A stretch of 26,411 bases of DNA from RGIG1959 sp045651865. GTDB lineage: Bacteria > Bacillota > Clostridia > Oscillospirales > Acutalibacteraceae. The notes under the pieces were generated by a model. It did no database searches and was not told the origin of the DNA. It saw only the letters and a list, made by a program, of their open reading frames with translations. Positions within the stretch are counted from its first letter, which is position 1. The number at the start of each line of letters is the position of its first letter. Positions 6,183-13,370 of this stretch are shown here, piece after piece. The translations under genes were made by a program, and so were the position numbers. The stretch covers positions 1 to 26,411 of the forward strand of contig JAZRTC010000072.1 in NCBI GenBank assembly GCA_045651865.1, in the 5' to 3' direction.

Positions 6183-8849
6183 ATGGATATGAAAGCCTTA
6201 TGCAGACGCGTTGCCGCCGAGGGTGCGGTATTGCTGAAAAACGACGGCAATACCCTGCCGCTGGCGAAGGGAACCAAGCTTGCCGTGTTCGGCAGAGCGC
6301 AGACCTTTTATTATAAAAGCGGCACAGGTTCGGGCGGACTTGTTCACATCGAGAAAGAGCCTGTCCTGATCGAATCGCTCAAAGAAAACGACGATCTGGT
6401 GCTGGATGAAACCTTGCTCGGTTTGTATGAAGCGTTCGTTGCCGTGCATCCGTTTGATGACGGCGGCGGCAAATGGGCGGGCGAGCCGTGGTATCAGGAA
6501 GAAATGCCCATCGCCGAGGACGCGGTGCAGGCTGCCGCTTCGCGCAACGATGCGGCACTCATCGTGCTGGCACGCACGGCGGGCGAGGATCACGACAACG
6601 CCGACGAGGTGGGAAGCTACCGCCTCACCGCCGAGGAGGAGCATCTCTTGAAGCTCGTCACGGCACATTTTGATCGCGTGATCGTGGCGCTGAATGTCGG
6701 TAATATGATCGACACCTCGTTTATGGCGCGCTACCCTGTGTCGGCGCTGATGTACATCTGGCAAGGCGGCATGGAGGGTGCCAACGCATTCGCTGACTTG
6801 CTCAGCGGCAAAGCGTACCCCTGCGGCAAGCTGACCGATACCGCCGCGTGGCGCATTGAAGATCATCCGTCGGATGCCAACTTCGGTAGCACCGAGAAAA
6901 ACATCTATGCCGAGGATGTCTATGTCGGCTACCGCTATTTCGAAACCTTCAACAAGGACGCGGTGCAATATCCGTTCGGCTTCGGCTTGTCCTACACCAC
7001 CTTTGAGACAACTGCAACGGCAACTGAGAACAACGGCACCGTCACGGTGACGGCGACGGTGACGAACACGGGCGACCGCGCGGGCAAAGAGACTGTGCAG
7101 GTCTACCTGAAGGCGCCTTGCGGCAAACTCGGCACGCCGGCAAGACAGCTGGTTGCGTTTGCCAAAACGGCAGAACTTGCGCCTGCGCAGACCCAGACGC
7201 TCACACTGACCTTTGCGCTGGCGGACACGGCGGCGTATGACGACAGCGGTGTGACGGGTCACCGCTCGTGCTATGTGCTTGAGCAGGGCGACTACACGGT
7301 GTTTGTCGGCTCGGATGTCCGCTCGGCTCACGAGGTGCTGACGGTTACGCACGAGGAACTGACCGTTGTTCAGACACTGGAAGAAGTGTTGCCGCCTGTC
7401 ATCGGCTTTGATCGCCTGTGTGCGGTTGAAGAAAACGGCGAGCGGGTGAAGACACATCGCGCGGTCACACCGAGCAAGATGGATCTGCAGGCGCGCATTG
7501 CATCCCGCCGTCCTGCCGAGCTTACCTTTACGGGTGACAAGGGAATTAAACTGAAAGATGTATACGACAAAAAGGCGACGCTTGAGGCGTTTGTGGCACA
7601 GTTGTCCGACGGCGATCTCGCCGCACTTGCCTGCGGCGAGGGCATGAACAGCCCCAAGGCGACCCCCGGTACAGGTGGTGCGCTCGGCGGACAGACCGAG
7701 AGTCTGTCGGCGTTCGGCATTCCTGTCTGCTGTGTGACCGACGGCCCGTCGGGTGTGCGTCTCGACAGCGGCGAGCAGGCGTCGTCTATCCCCAACGGCA
7801 CGCTTCTTGCGTGCACCTGGGATGTGGCGCTTGTGGAGGAACTGTATACCGGTATCGGTGAAGAATTGCGTCGCTACTGTGTCGATGCGCTCCTTGGCCC
7901 CGGTATCAACATCCATCGCCACCCGCTGTGCGGCCGTAATTTTGAATATTTCTCGGAAGACCCGTATCTCACGGGTGTGCTTGCCGCCGCGGTGACACGC
8001 GGTGTGGCATCTCAAGGCGCGTTTGCCACCATCAAGCATTTTTGCGGCAACAATCAGGAGACCAACCGCTACGGCAGTGAAACGGTTGTGTCCGAGCGTG
8101 CGTTGCGTGAGATCTATCTGCGTCCGTTTGAGCTGGCGGTCAAGCGCGGTGAAAATGTGCTGGTGATGACGGCATATAACCCCGTCAACGGCTATTGGAC
8201 GGCATCCAGCTACGATCTGACCACCACCGTGCTTCGCGGCGAGTGGGACTTTGAGAATTTTGTGATGACCGACTGGTGGGCAAAATGCAACCTCAACTGT
8301 GGTGAGGACGGCAACGGCGGTCTGTTGCAGGCGATGATCCGTGCGCAGAACGATGTGTATATGGTGTGTGCGGATGCGCAGGCAAAATCGCAGGGTATCC
8401 TTGAGGGTCTCGAAAGCGGGTATATTACGCGTGGCGAGTTGCAGCAGTGCGCCAAAACGATCTGCAACTGGATCTTGCGTTCCATCACCTTTGCGGATTA
8501 TCTTGAGAGAGGTTGCGTGCCGAAATATCCCATCGTGAGAAGCGATGCGGATATGACCGCTGTTGCGACGATAGATACGCCTGCGGTGGAGACTTCCTAT
8601 CCTGTGACGCTCCGTCAGGGTGCGGCGTCGCTGTCGCTTGCTGTGAAGAGTGACACCGATGTGCTGGCACAAACGCCTGTGACGGTGCATGTCGGTTACA
8701 TTGCTGTGACGGTATCGGTGTGCGGTACAGAAGGCGCTTTTGTTGATATCAAGCGCTTTATCGACATCCCCGAAGACGGGGATTACACGCTCACACTGAC
8801 TCATGCAGATGTGATCAGCGTGGAAAAAATCGTGCTGAAACAAGCGTAA
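6183..8849 (+). CDS. Circularly permuted GH3 family beta-glucosidase with extra C-terminal beta domain
   Basis: An 888-residue protein without signal peptide. The usual GH3 domain order is reversed. The alpha/beta sandwich comes first (about 1-265; starts AAEGAVLLKNDGNTLPL, later VIVALNVGNMID and WQGGMEGANAFADLLSGK), then the PFGFGLSYTTFE motif and a fibronectin III-like domain (about 280-390), and only then the TIM barrel (about 440-775) with VTDGPSGVR, KHFCGNNQETNR and VMTDWWA. The nucleophile is D697. The last ~110 residues form a beta-rich domain I cannot name. This swapped order is known from Ruminococcus albus and Butyrivibrio beta-glucosidases. The likely reaction is removal of terminal beta-glucose from cello- or xyloglucan-type oligosaccharides in the cytoplasm. 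Three in-frame ATGs lie at 6177, 6183 and 6189; GAGG at 6172-6175 gives the best spacing to 6183, with 6189 also possible. Confidence 0.92.
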   Translation: MDMKALCRRVAAEGAVLLKNDGNTLPLAKGTKLAVFGRAQTFYYKSGTGSGGLVHIEKEPVLIESLKENDDLVLDETLLGLYEAFVAVHPFDDGGGKWAGEPWYQEEMPIAEDAVQAAASRNDAALIVLARTAGEDHDNADEVGSYRLTAEEEHLLKLVTAHFDRVIVALNVGNMIDTSFMARYPVSALMYIWQGGMEGANAFADLLSGKAYPCGKLTDTAAWRIEDHPSDANFGSTEKNIYAEDVYVGYRYFETFNKDAVQYPFGFGLSYTTFETTATATENNGTVTVTATVTNTGDRAGKETVQVYLKAPCGKLGTPARQLVAFAKTAELAPAQTQTLTLTFALADTAAYDDSGVTGHRSCYVLEQGDYTVFVGSDVRSAHEVLTVTHEELTVVQTLEEVLPPVIGFDRLCAVEENGERVKTHRAVTPSKMDLQARIASRRPAELTFTGDKGIKLKDVYDKKATLEAFVAQLSDGDLAALACGEGMNSPKATPGTGGALGGQTESLSAFGIPVCCVTDGPSGVRLDSGEQASSIPNGTLLACTWDVALVEELYTGIGEELRRYCVDALLGPGINIHRHPLCGRNFEYFSEDPYLTGVLAAAVTRGVASQGAFATIKHFCGNNQETNRYGSETVVSERALREIYLRPFELAVKRGENVLVMTAYNPVNGYWTASSYDLTTTVLRGEWDFENFVMTDWWAKCNLNCGEDGNGGLLQAMIRAQNDVYMVCADAQAKSQGILEGLESGYITRGELQQCAKTICNWILRSITFADYLERGCVPKYPIVRSDADMTAVATIDTPAVETSYPVTLRQGAASLSLAVKSDTDVLAQTPVTVHVGYIAVTVSVCGTEGAFVDIKRFIDIPEDGDYTLTLTHADVISVEKIVLKQA

Positions 8850-8857
8850 AAACAGTT

Positions 8858-8896
8858 AAGAGTGGTGTGTCCTTGAACGAAGGACACACCACTCTT
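8858..8896 (+). terminator. Strong hairpin after the GH3 gene, probable terminator
   Basis: A perfect 17-bp stem (AAGAGTGGTGTGTCCTT and its complement) with a 5-nt loop begins 8 nt after the stop codon. The following tract (GTTATAT) is only partly T-rich, so termination may be imperfect. Confidence 0.65.
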
Positions 8897-8984
8897 GTTA
8901 TATCTCGATAAACGAAAAGAAGGATTAACAAGATGTAGCCGAAATATGTGAAAAACTCCACGAAATTATGTTCTGAAAAAGTTT

Positions 8985-9016
8985 TCCACGGTGCAAAAGT
9001 CTTTTTGTGCCGTGGA
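8985..9016 (+). repeat. Hairpin (14 bp, 4-nt loop) within the AT-rich region
   Basis: CCACGGTGCAAAA (8986-8998) pairs with TTTTGTGCCGTGG (9003-9015) if two G-U pairs are allowed; a flanking T-A pair (8985/9016) adds one more. The G-U pairs favour a structure in plus-strand RNA over one in DNA or in the opposite transcript. It has no T tract, so it does not look like a terminator. Confidence 0.5.
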
Positions 9017-9150
9017 TTTATCACATTTTCCACCGACTTTTCCACTTTTATTCACACCTTTTCTACTATACAATTTGTAGATTACAAACCTGTAACCTGT
9101 GCGCCTGCCGTGGAAAGCAGAATATAACGACATAAAACAACACCGCATTT

Positions 9151-9179
9151 TTGCATAACAAAGCACACAATTTTATATC
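9151..9179 (+). promoter_or_regulatory. Possible promoter for the small membrane protein gene
   Basis: TTGCAT (9151-9156), 17-bp spacer, TATATC (9174-9179). The -10 box is weak. Confidence 0.35.
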
Positions 9180-9241
9180 TTGACGGTGATTGGGCGCGGC
9201 GCGCTTGCGGCATACTTCGGGTGGACAGGAGTGTGAAAGAT

Positions 9242-9511
9242 ATGCTTAAAGGTGTACATCATCGGATCGTGGAGATCCGTCAGACGGAAGACCCGTTTTT
9301 TGAGCGGGCGTTGTTGTTTGTGCGGGCGGATTGTGCCGAGGGTGAGGATGGCGACTGGCAGGAGAGAGGACGGGCATTTTTAAGTCGCGCCACACCGTAT
9401 ACGGGACTTCGTCGCGCGCGGTTGCAGGCAAGGCTTCGCGCGGCGCTGTACACGGTCGCGGGAGCGGTTTTAGGGGTGTTGATCGGTGCGTTGACCGCGC
9501 AAATACCCTGA
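9242..9511 (+). CDS. Small membrane protein of unknown function upstream of recA
   Basis: An 89-residue protein I do not recognise. The N-terminal ~60 residues are charged and probably cytoplasmic. The C-terminus is a single hydrophobic segment (LYTVAGAVLGVLIGALTAQIP) that would anchor it in the membrane, preceded by an Arg-rich stretch (GLRRARLQARLRAAL) consistent with the positive-inside rule. ATG at 9242 is preferred because AGGAG lies 10 nt upstream (9227-9231); an in-frame GTG at 9221 lies before that site. It precedes recA in the same direction, but recA has its own promoter and SOS box in the 178-bp gap, so the two are probably separate units. Confidence 0.7.
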   Translation: MLKGVHHRIVEIRQTEDPFFERALLFVRADCAEGEDGDWQERGRAFLSRATPYTGLRRARLQARLRAALYTVAGAVLGVLIGALTAQIP

Positions 9512-9592
9512 AAATCAAAAAATATTTTCTGTTCAAAAAGTATTCAAAACGGCGGTGCAAAGCCATTTCTTGCTGTGTTAAAAAATTAAAAA

Positions 9593-9606
9593 CGAATATA
9601 TGTTCG
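9593..9606. promoter_or_regulatory. SOS box (LexA operator) upstream of recA
   Basis: CGAATATATGTTCG matches 12 of 14 positions of the Gram-positive SOS box CGAACRNRYGTTYC and is a near-perfect palindrome. It lies 18 bp upstream of the -35 box at 9625. Confidence 0.85.
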
Positions 9607-9624
9607 ATTTTTTGTTCAAAACCC

Positions 9625-9653
9625 TTGATTTTTTGGAAGTTGTGATCTATAAT
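9625..9653 (+). promoter_or_regulatory. recA promoter
   Basis: TTGATT (9625-9630), 17-bp spacer, perfect TATAAT (9648-9653), 36 bp before the recA start codon. Confidence 0.87.
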
Positions 9654-9689
9654 GGTCTCAGTCGAAAAAAGAAAGGACGGATTTGAGTT

Positions 9690-10847
9690 ATGGCAAAAGC
9701 GAAAGACGATAAGAAAATGATGGGTGCCCGCGCGGAAGATAAGCAGAAGGCGCTTGAGATGGCACTCCAGCAGATCGAAAAGAATTACGGCAAGGGCGCG
9801 GTGATGCGTCTTGGTCAGAATGTCGGCATGACGGTGGAAAGCATCCCCACGGGCTCGATCGGATTGGATCTGGCACTTGGCATCGGCGGTCTGCCCCGCG
9901 GCAGAATCATTGAGGTGTACGGCCCTGAGGCATCGGGTAAAACAACGCTGGCGCTCCACGCGGTCGCCGAAGCGCAAAAGGCAGGCGGCGAAGCGGCATT
10001 TATCGATGTCGAGCACGCGCTTGACCCCGTGTATGCCCGCGCGCTCGGCGTGGATGTGGACGCGCTGTTGGTGTCGCAGCCTGACACGGGTGAGCAGGCA
10101 CTGGAAATTGCCGAGGCGCTCATTCGCTCGGGTGCGCTGGATATCGTGGTCGTCGACTCGGTTGCCGCGCTCGTACCGCGTGCCGAGATTGAGGGTGAGA
10201 TGGGTGACAGCCATGTCGGCTTGCAGGCGCGCCTGATGTCGCAGGCGATGCGTAAGCTCGCGGGCGTTGTGTCGCGCTCCAACTGCATTGCGCTGTTTAT
10301 CAACCAGTTGCGCCAGAAGGTCGGCGTGGTGTACGGCAACCCCGAAGTCACCGCGGGCGGTAACGCACTGAAGTATTACGCATCGGTGCGTCTGGATGTG
10401 CGCCGCACCGAGACGCTGAAGGTTGCGGGTAATCCCGTTGGATCGCACACCCGTGTGCGCGTTGTGAAGAACAAGGTCGCACCGCCTTTCAAAGAGGTCG
10501 AGTTTGACATTATGTACGGCGAAGGCATCTCCCGCGAGGGCGAGCTTCTGGATCTTGCCGTCGAGTTCGGCATTGTGCAAAAAGCGGGTGCGTGGTTCTC
10601 CTATAACGAAGCGCGCATCGGTCAGGGTCGCGACAACGCCAAAGAATATTTCAAGAACAATCCCGAGATCATGGCAGAGGTCGAGGAGCAGGTTCGTGCC
10701 AAAATGAAGGAAAAGCAGGAGGCGGCAAAGCAGAAGAATGCTCCCGCCAAACCTGCCGCGGTGGAAATCCCCATCAACGAGGCACTCCGTATGACTGCCG
10801 CCATGGCAAAAGCAAGCATTGATATTGTCGTCGATGACGAGGAATAA
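9690..10847 (+). CDS. recA: RecA recombinase
   Basis: A 385-residue protein with the full RecA signature. It has an N-terminal helix and strand (ALEMALQQIEKNYGKGAVMRLG), Walker A GPEASGKT (78-85), the FIDVEHALDP segment, Walker B DIVVVDSVAALVP, the L1/L2 region with INQLRQKVGVVYGNPEVTAGG, and KYYASVRLDVRR. It forms filaments on single-stranded DNA, carries out strand exchange in recombinational repair and triggers LexA self-cleavage. The C-terminal tail is long, Lys/Ala-rich and ends in an acidic patch (DIVVDDEE), as in many RecA proteins. AAAGGA lies 12 nt before the ATG. The SOS box at 9593 indicates LexA control; lexA itself is about 7 kb downstream. Confidence 0.98.
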   Translation: MAKAKDDKKMMGARAEDKQKALEMALQQIEKNYGKGAVMRLGQNVGMTVESIPTGSIGLDLALGIGGLPRGRIIEVYGPEASGKTTLALHAVAEAQKAGGEAAFIDVEHALDPVYARALGVDVDALLVSQPDTGEQALEIAEALIRSGALDIVVVDSVAALVPRAEIEGEMGDSHVGLQARLMSQAMRKLAGVVSRSNCIALFINQLRQKVGVVYGNPEVTAGGNALKYYASVRLDVRRTETLKVAGNPVGSHTRVRVVKNKVAPPFKEVEFDIMYGEGISREGELLDLAVEFGIVQKAGAWFSYNEARIGQGRDNAKEYFKNNPEIMAEVEEQVRAKMKEKQEAAKQKNAPAKPAAVEIPINEALRMTAAMAKASIDIVVDDEE

Positions 10848-10870
10848 ATTGAAGTTCATACGATAACACT

Positions 10871-10908
10871 AACCCCAAAGGCAAGTTGCCTTTGGGGTTA
10901 TTTGTTTT
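10871..10908 (+). terminator. recA terminator
   Basis: AACCCCAAAGGCA pairs perfectly with TGCCTTTGGGGTT around a 3-nt loop, followed by ATTTGTTTT. It begins 23 nt after the recA stop. Confidence 0.88.
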
Positions 10909-10927
10909 ATGAAAGGGTGAATGAACA

Positions 10928-11134
10928 ATGGATAACAAACGCAAGCATGCTCTGCCCACACCGCAAAAGAAAACAGTGGATGTCGCCGATGTGATCTGGG
11001 GTGAGGTCAAGGGAACCTATGAAACGCAGGCGATCACCGACACCACGCACCGTCAACCGAAAACGGGCATTGCCATCCCGAGCGATATGTGTGTCAAGGA
11101 AAACAAGGATTGGGTCGACTTCAACGAGAAGTGA
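10928..11134 (+). CDS. Small DUF3787-like protein
   Basis: A 68-residue soluble protein. The C-terminal half (TGIAIPSDMCVKENKDWVDFNEK) resembles the conserved end of the short clostridial DUF3787 proteins, which finish with an IPS ... WVDxNEK pattern; the assignment is from memory of the family and function is unknown. AAAGGG at 10912-10917 lies 10 nt before the ATG. There is no clear promoter between the recA terminator and this gene, so it may depend on read-through from recA. It is followed by a hairpin at 11162. Confidence 0.68.
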   Translation: MDNKRKHALPTPQKKTVDVADVIWGEVKGTYETQAITDTTHRQPKTGIAIPSDMCVKENKDWVDFNEK

Positions 11135-11161
11135 CAAACAGCAATGGCTTGAATAGTCGCC

Positions 11162-11197
11162 CGACACCCTCGTTTCTGTATGGAAGCGGGGGTGTCG
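11162..11197 (+). terminator. Hairpin after the DUF3787-like gene
   Basis: CGACACCC pairs with GGGTGTCG, with further imperfect pairing inwards around a TGTA loop. There is no T tract, so this is a weak terminator candidate. The next promoter starts 5 nt later. Confidence 0.4.
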
Positions 11198-11201
11198 CAC
11201 A

Positions 11202-11230
11202 TTGACAGATTTTTGCGAAAATGGTACAAT
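11202..11230 (+). promoter_or_regulatory. Promoter of the TrkA-N/RyR-like gene
   Basis: TTGACA (11202-11207), 17-bp spacer, TACAAT (11225-11230). It lies inside the upstream extension of the reading frame, which supports starting the gene at 11273. Confidence 0.8.
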
Positions 11231-11272
11231 TTATACAACCGCTATTCTGTTTTGCAATGTGAGGAATGGTAT

Positions 11273-13309
11273 ATGGATGTACATACGATAATCGAATGGT
11301 TTTGGTCCTGTCCGAGTGAGATTGTGTGTCTGGCACTGGCTGTAATCGGGCTGATTGCCTTCAGCTGTGTATGGTCTGGGGAGAAACACGCCAAAACACA
11401 GAAAGATCATACGGTGTTCCGTTTCTGGAAATTCGGACTGCTGTTGTTTTCGGGTGCTTCGTTGCTGTTTGGCGGAAACTATATCCACGGAATCAGCGAT
11501 GCTCCGAGCGGCATTCGCAATGTGCTGGAAAGCGTGTACGGCACGCTGAAGCTCTTTTTTGCGGGAGGAGACATCGGGGACTGGACTATCACGGATATGT
11601 GGTTGAAGGCGATTTACAGCATTCTGTATTTTGCTGTATGCGCGCTCGCGGTGATCTTTACTGCGACAACCGTGTTATCCTTCTTCCATGACCGAGCCGA
11701 AATGCGCAAGCTCGGGCGGATCGGCAACCGACGCAATCTGTATGTGTTCAACGAACCGAATGAAAAGGCACTGAGTATTGCCCAAAGCGTGAAAGATTCG
11801 CAGGCGGTGGCGTTTGTGTTCTGCAATGCCGATGAGAACGATTTTACTTTTATGGAGCAGGTCAAGAAATTGCCGCTGTCGTTTTGCCTGAAAAACGATG
11901 TCACCGAGGTGTATCAGCAATTACAGCAAGGACGCGCCGCAAAGCGTGATGATCGCTGTACCCATCGCTATTTCCTTTTAAAAGAGGATCAGCCTGAAAA
12001 TGTGCGGCAGGCAATCGCTGTTGCCGAAGCCGAACAAAACCGCAAACGCCCGTCTGCCGTTGTGCAGATGTTCGTGTTCGCACAGGGTGTTGCCAACGGG
12101 CGGGTGCTGGACGGACTGCACAATACACTGTGCAAAAAGCATCCCGATTGTATGGTGCGCCGCATTTCTCCTGCCTTTATGCTGGCAAAAAATGTGGTCA
12201 CATACGATGCTTATGACGAAGACAATACCGAACGGTTGTTGGTGGATCGGAACAATCCCGATCAGGATCTTACCGTGCTGATCGTCGGTATGGGACAGTA
12301 CGGTCTGGAAATTGCCAAAATGCTGACATGGTTCTATCAGCGTAAAGACGGCCATATCACCGTGCATCTGACCGACCGTGCCACGGGCATGTACGACCGG
12401 TTGAAGGTGTCGCACATGGATTGGGTGGATTATCGGCATTTCGGTGCCGCGGATGATGATTCCTGCTTTTGCGTGATCGTCCATGAGGGCATGGATGTAT
12501 ATTCCACGAAGTTTGAACAGCTTTTGAAAAACGAGCTCGCCGCACCGGATGCGGTCTATGTGGCACTCGGCGATGATGACCTCAATATCGAAGCGGCATA
12601 TTATATCCGCGGTCTTCTGGACCGCATCCATTATCAGGACATTGCAAGCAGCTACCGTTCGCCGTCTGCGGATCATCCGTATATCCGCTTTTGCGACGGA
12701 AATGTTCATGACAGTGTCAAGATATTCTCGGTTGTACACGATGACAAACGCTGTGACAACCTGCTGAAATCCGATATGAACGCGGCGTTGGATGAGCAGT
12801 ATCACATTCAGTTTGTGGGGCGCAACAGCGAGGTGTTCTGCTTTAATAACATTTATCCCGAGGATGTGGAGAATACAGCGAAAGGCGACCACATAAAACG
12901 CCAGAACATCGGAAAGTCGCAGGATTATCACGAGTACTTCCACTTGTCATCGCTGACGAATTCCTATCACAAGGTGTTTATGAAGTATCTGTACGGCAGT
13001 GCCTATATGCAGGATGCAAACCGCGATGTCCGTATGCGCGTTGCCAACAAACGGTGGAATGCGTATATGCGTGCCGGCGGTTATCGCTGTGTTGACACGG
13101 ATATGACAGCGCAGAGACGGGAAGAGCTTTTTGTCGGAAACGGTCGGTCGGTAGAACGGCTGTGGCGCAGAGGAACATGGCATAACTCGATTGTGCCGTT
13201 CAGCCAAAAAGGGCCGCAGGAACAGAAAAACAACCTGAAGGACGAAGAAAAGAATACGCAACAGCACAACATACGCAAGGAAACGGTCGTGCAAACGCTC
13301 GAAAAGTGA
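11273..13309 (+). CDS. Membrane protein with TrkA-N-like Rossmann region and C-terminal RyR-like segment
   Basis: A 678-residue protein. Three hydrophobic segments are visible at about 16-34, 51-71 and 113-138; the loop before the third reads LESVYGTLKLFFAGGDIGDW, similar to a Tyr-x-Thr-Leu-x-Leu-Phe motif I recall from membrane-bound TrkA-N/RyR proteins. A cytoplasmic part follows. Residues ~152-310 look like a first, degenerate nucleotide-binding-type domain; residues 334-344 (VLIVGMGQYGL) are a clear Rossmann glycine motif as in TrkA-N/RCK domains. Residues ~588-642 (RVANKRWNAYMRAGGYR ... WHNSIVPF) fit the pattern of prokaryotic RyR-like domains (Arg-Trp, Gly-Tyr, His ... Val-Pro). The tail is Lys/Gln-rich. 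This layout suggests a nucleotide-gated channel or membrane sensor. GAGGA lies 7 nt before ATG 11273, behind its own promoter. No partner enzyme gene is adjacent. TM and Rossmann calls are firm; the RyR call is inference. Confidence 0.75.
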   Translation: MDVHTIIEWFWSCPSEIVCLALAVIGLIAFSCVWSGEKHAKTQKDHTVFRFWKFGLLLFSGASLLFGGNYIHGISDAPSGIRNVLESVYGTLKLFFAGGDIGDWTITDMWLKAIYSILYFAVCALAVIFTATTVLSFFHDRAEMRKLGRIGNRRNLYVFNEPNEKALSIAQSVKDSQAVAFVFCNADENDFTFMEQVKKLPLSFCLKNDVTEVYQQLQQGRAAKRDDRCTHRYFLLKEDQPENVRQAIAVAEAEQNRKRPSAVVQMFVFAQGVANGRVLDGLHNTLCKKHPDCMVRRISPAFMLAKNVVTYDAYDEDNTERLLVDRNNPDQDLTVLIVGMGQYGLEIAKMLTWFYQRKDGHITVHLTDRATGMYDRLKVSHMDWVDYRHFGAADDDSCFCVIVHEGMDVYSTKFEQLLKNELAAPDAVYVALGDDDLNIEAAYYIRGLLDRIHYQDIASSYRSPSADHPYIRFCDGNVHDSVKIFSVVHDDKRCDNLLKSDMNAALDEQYHIQFVGRNSEVFCFNNIYPEDVENTAKGDHIKRQNIGKSQDYHEYFHLSSLTNSYHKVFMKYLYGSAYMQDANRDVRMRVANKRWNAYMRAGGYRCVDTDMTAQRREELFVGNGRSVERLWRRGTWHNSIVPFSQKGPQEQKNNLKDEEKNTQQHNIRKETVVQTLEK

Positions 13310-13330
13310 CGGTTTCTTCAACGAAAATAA

Positions 13331-13368
13331 AAAAGCATCCGCCTCCCGTTTGGGAAGTGGATGCTTTT
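13331..13368. terminator. Bidirectional terminator between convergent genes
   Basis: AAAAGCATCC pairs with GGATGCTTTT, with further pairing of CTCCC and GGGA inside. T runs flank it on both strands. It separates the TrkA-N/RyR-like gene from the minus-strand operon ending at 13371. Confidence 0.85.
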
Positions 13369-13370
13369 TG

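Larger units (their letters stand above)
8897..9241. other. AT-rich intergenic region with DnaA-box-like repeats
   Basis: No convincing gene lies between the GH3 hairpin and the small gene at 9242. The stretch holds a perfect match to the DnaA-box consensus TTATNCACA (9048-9056), a one-mismatch match on the minus strand (8947-8955), and several two-mismatch relatives on the plus strand: 8982-8990, 9026-9034 and 9038-9046 (TTTTCCAC series) and TTTATCACA at 9017-9025. A 14-bp hairpin (8985-9016) sits among them. Genes usually beside oriC (dnaA, dnaN, rpmH) are not in this window. Whether this is a DnaA-binding cluster or chance in AT-rich DNA is open. Confidence 0.4.

Noticed and set aside
6198..8843. 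881-codon open frame antisense to the GH3 gene
   Set aside because: Same artefact: Arg/His-rich translation with no domain, while the plus strand has complete GH3 motifs.
8919..8938. Ribosome site followed by ATG-TAG (a start-stop minimal ORF)
   Set aside because: GAAGGA lies 8 nt before ATG-TAG, but a single start-stop pair in AT-rich DNA is expected by chance and nothing follows in frame.
8897..9241. Chromosomal origin of replication
   Set aside because: DnaA-box-like sites are present, but dnaA, dnaN, recF or rpmH are not in the window, so a true oriC cannot be claimed. Kept only as a candidate binding cluster.
9246..10859. 537-codon open frame antisense to recA
   Set aside because: Shadow of recA and its upstream region; it runs through the recA promoter and SOS box.
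11180..11272. 31-codon upstream extension of the TrkA-N/RyR-like gene
   Set aside because: A consensus promoter (11202-11230) lies inside it and the ribosome site fits ATG 11273.
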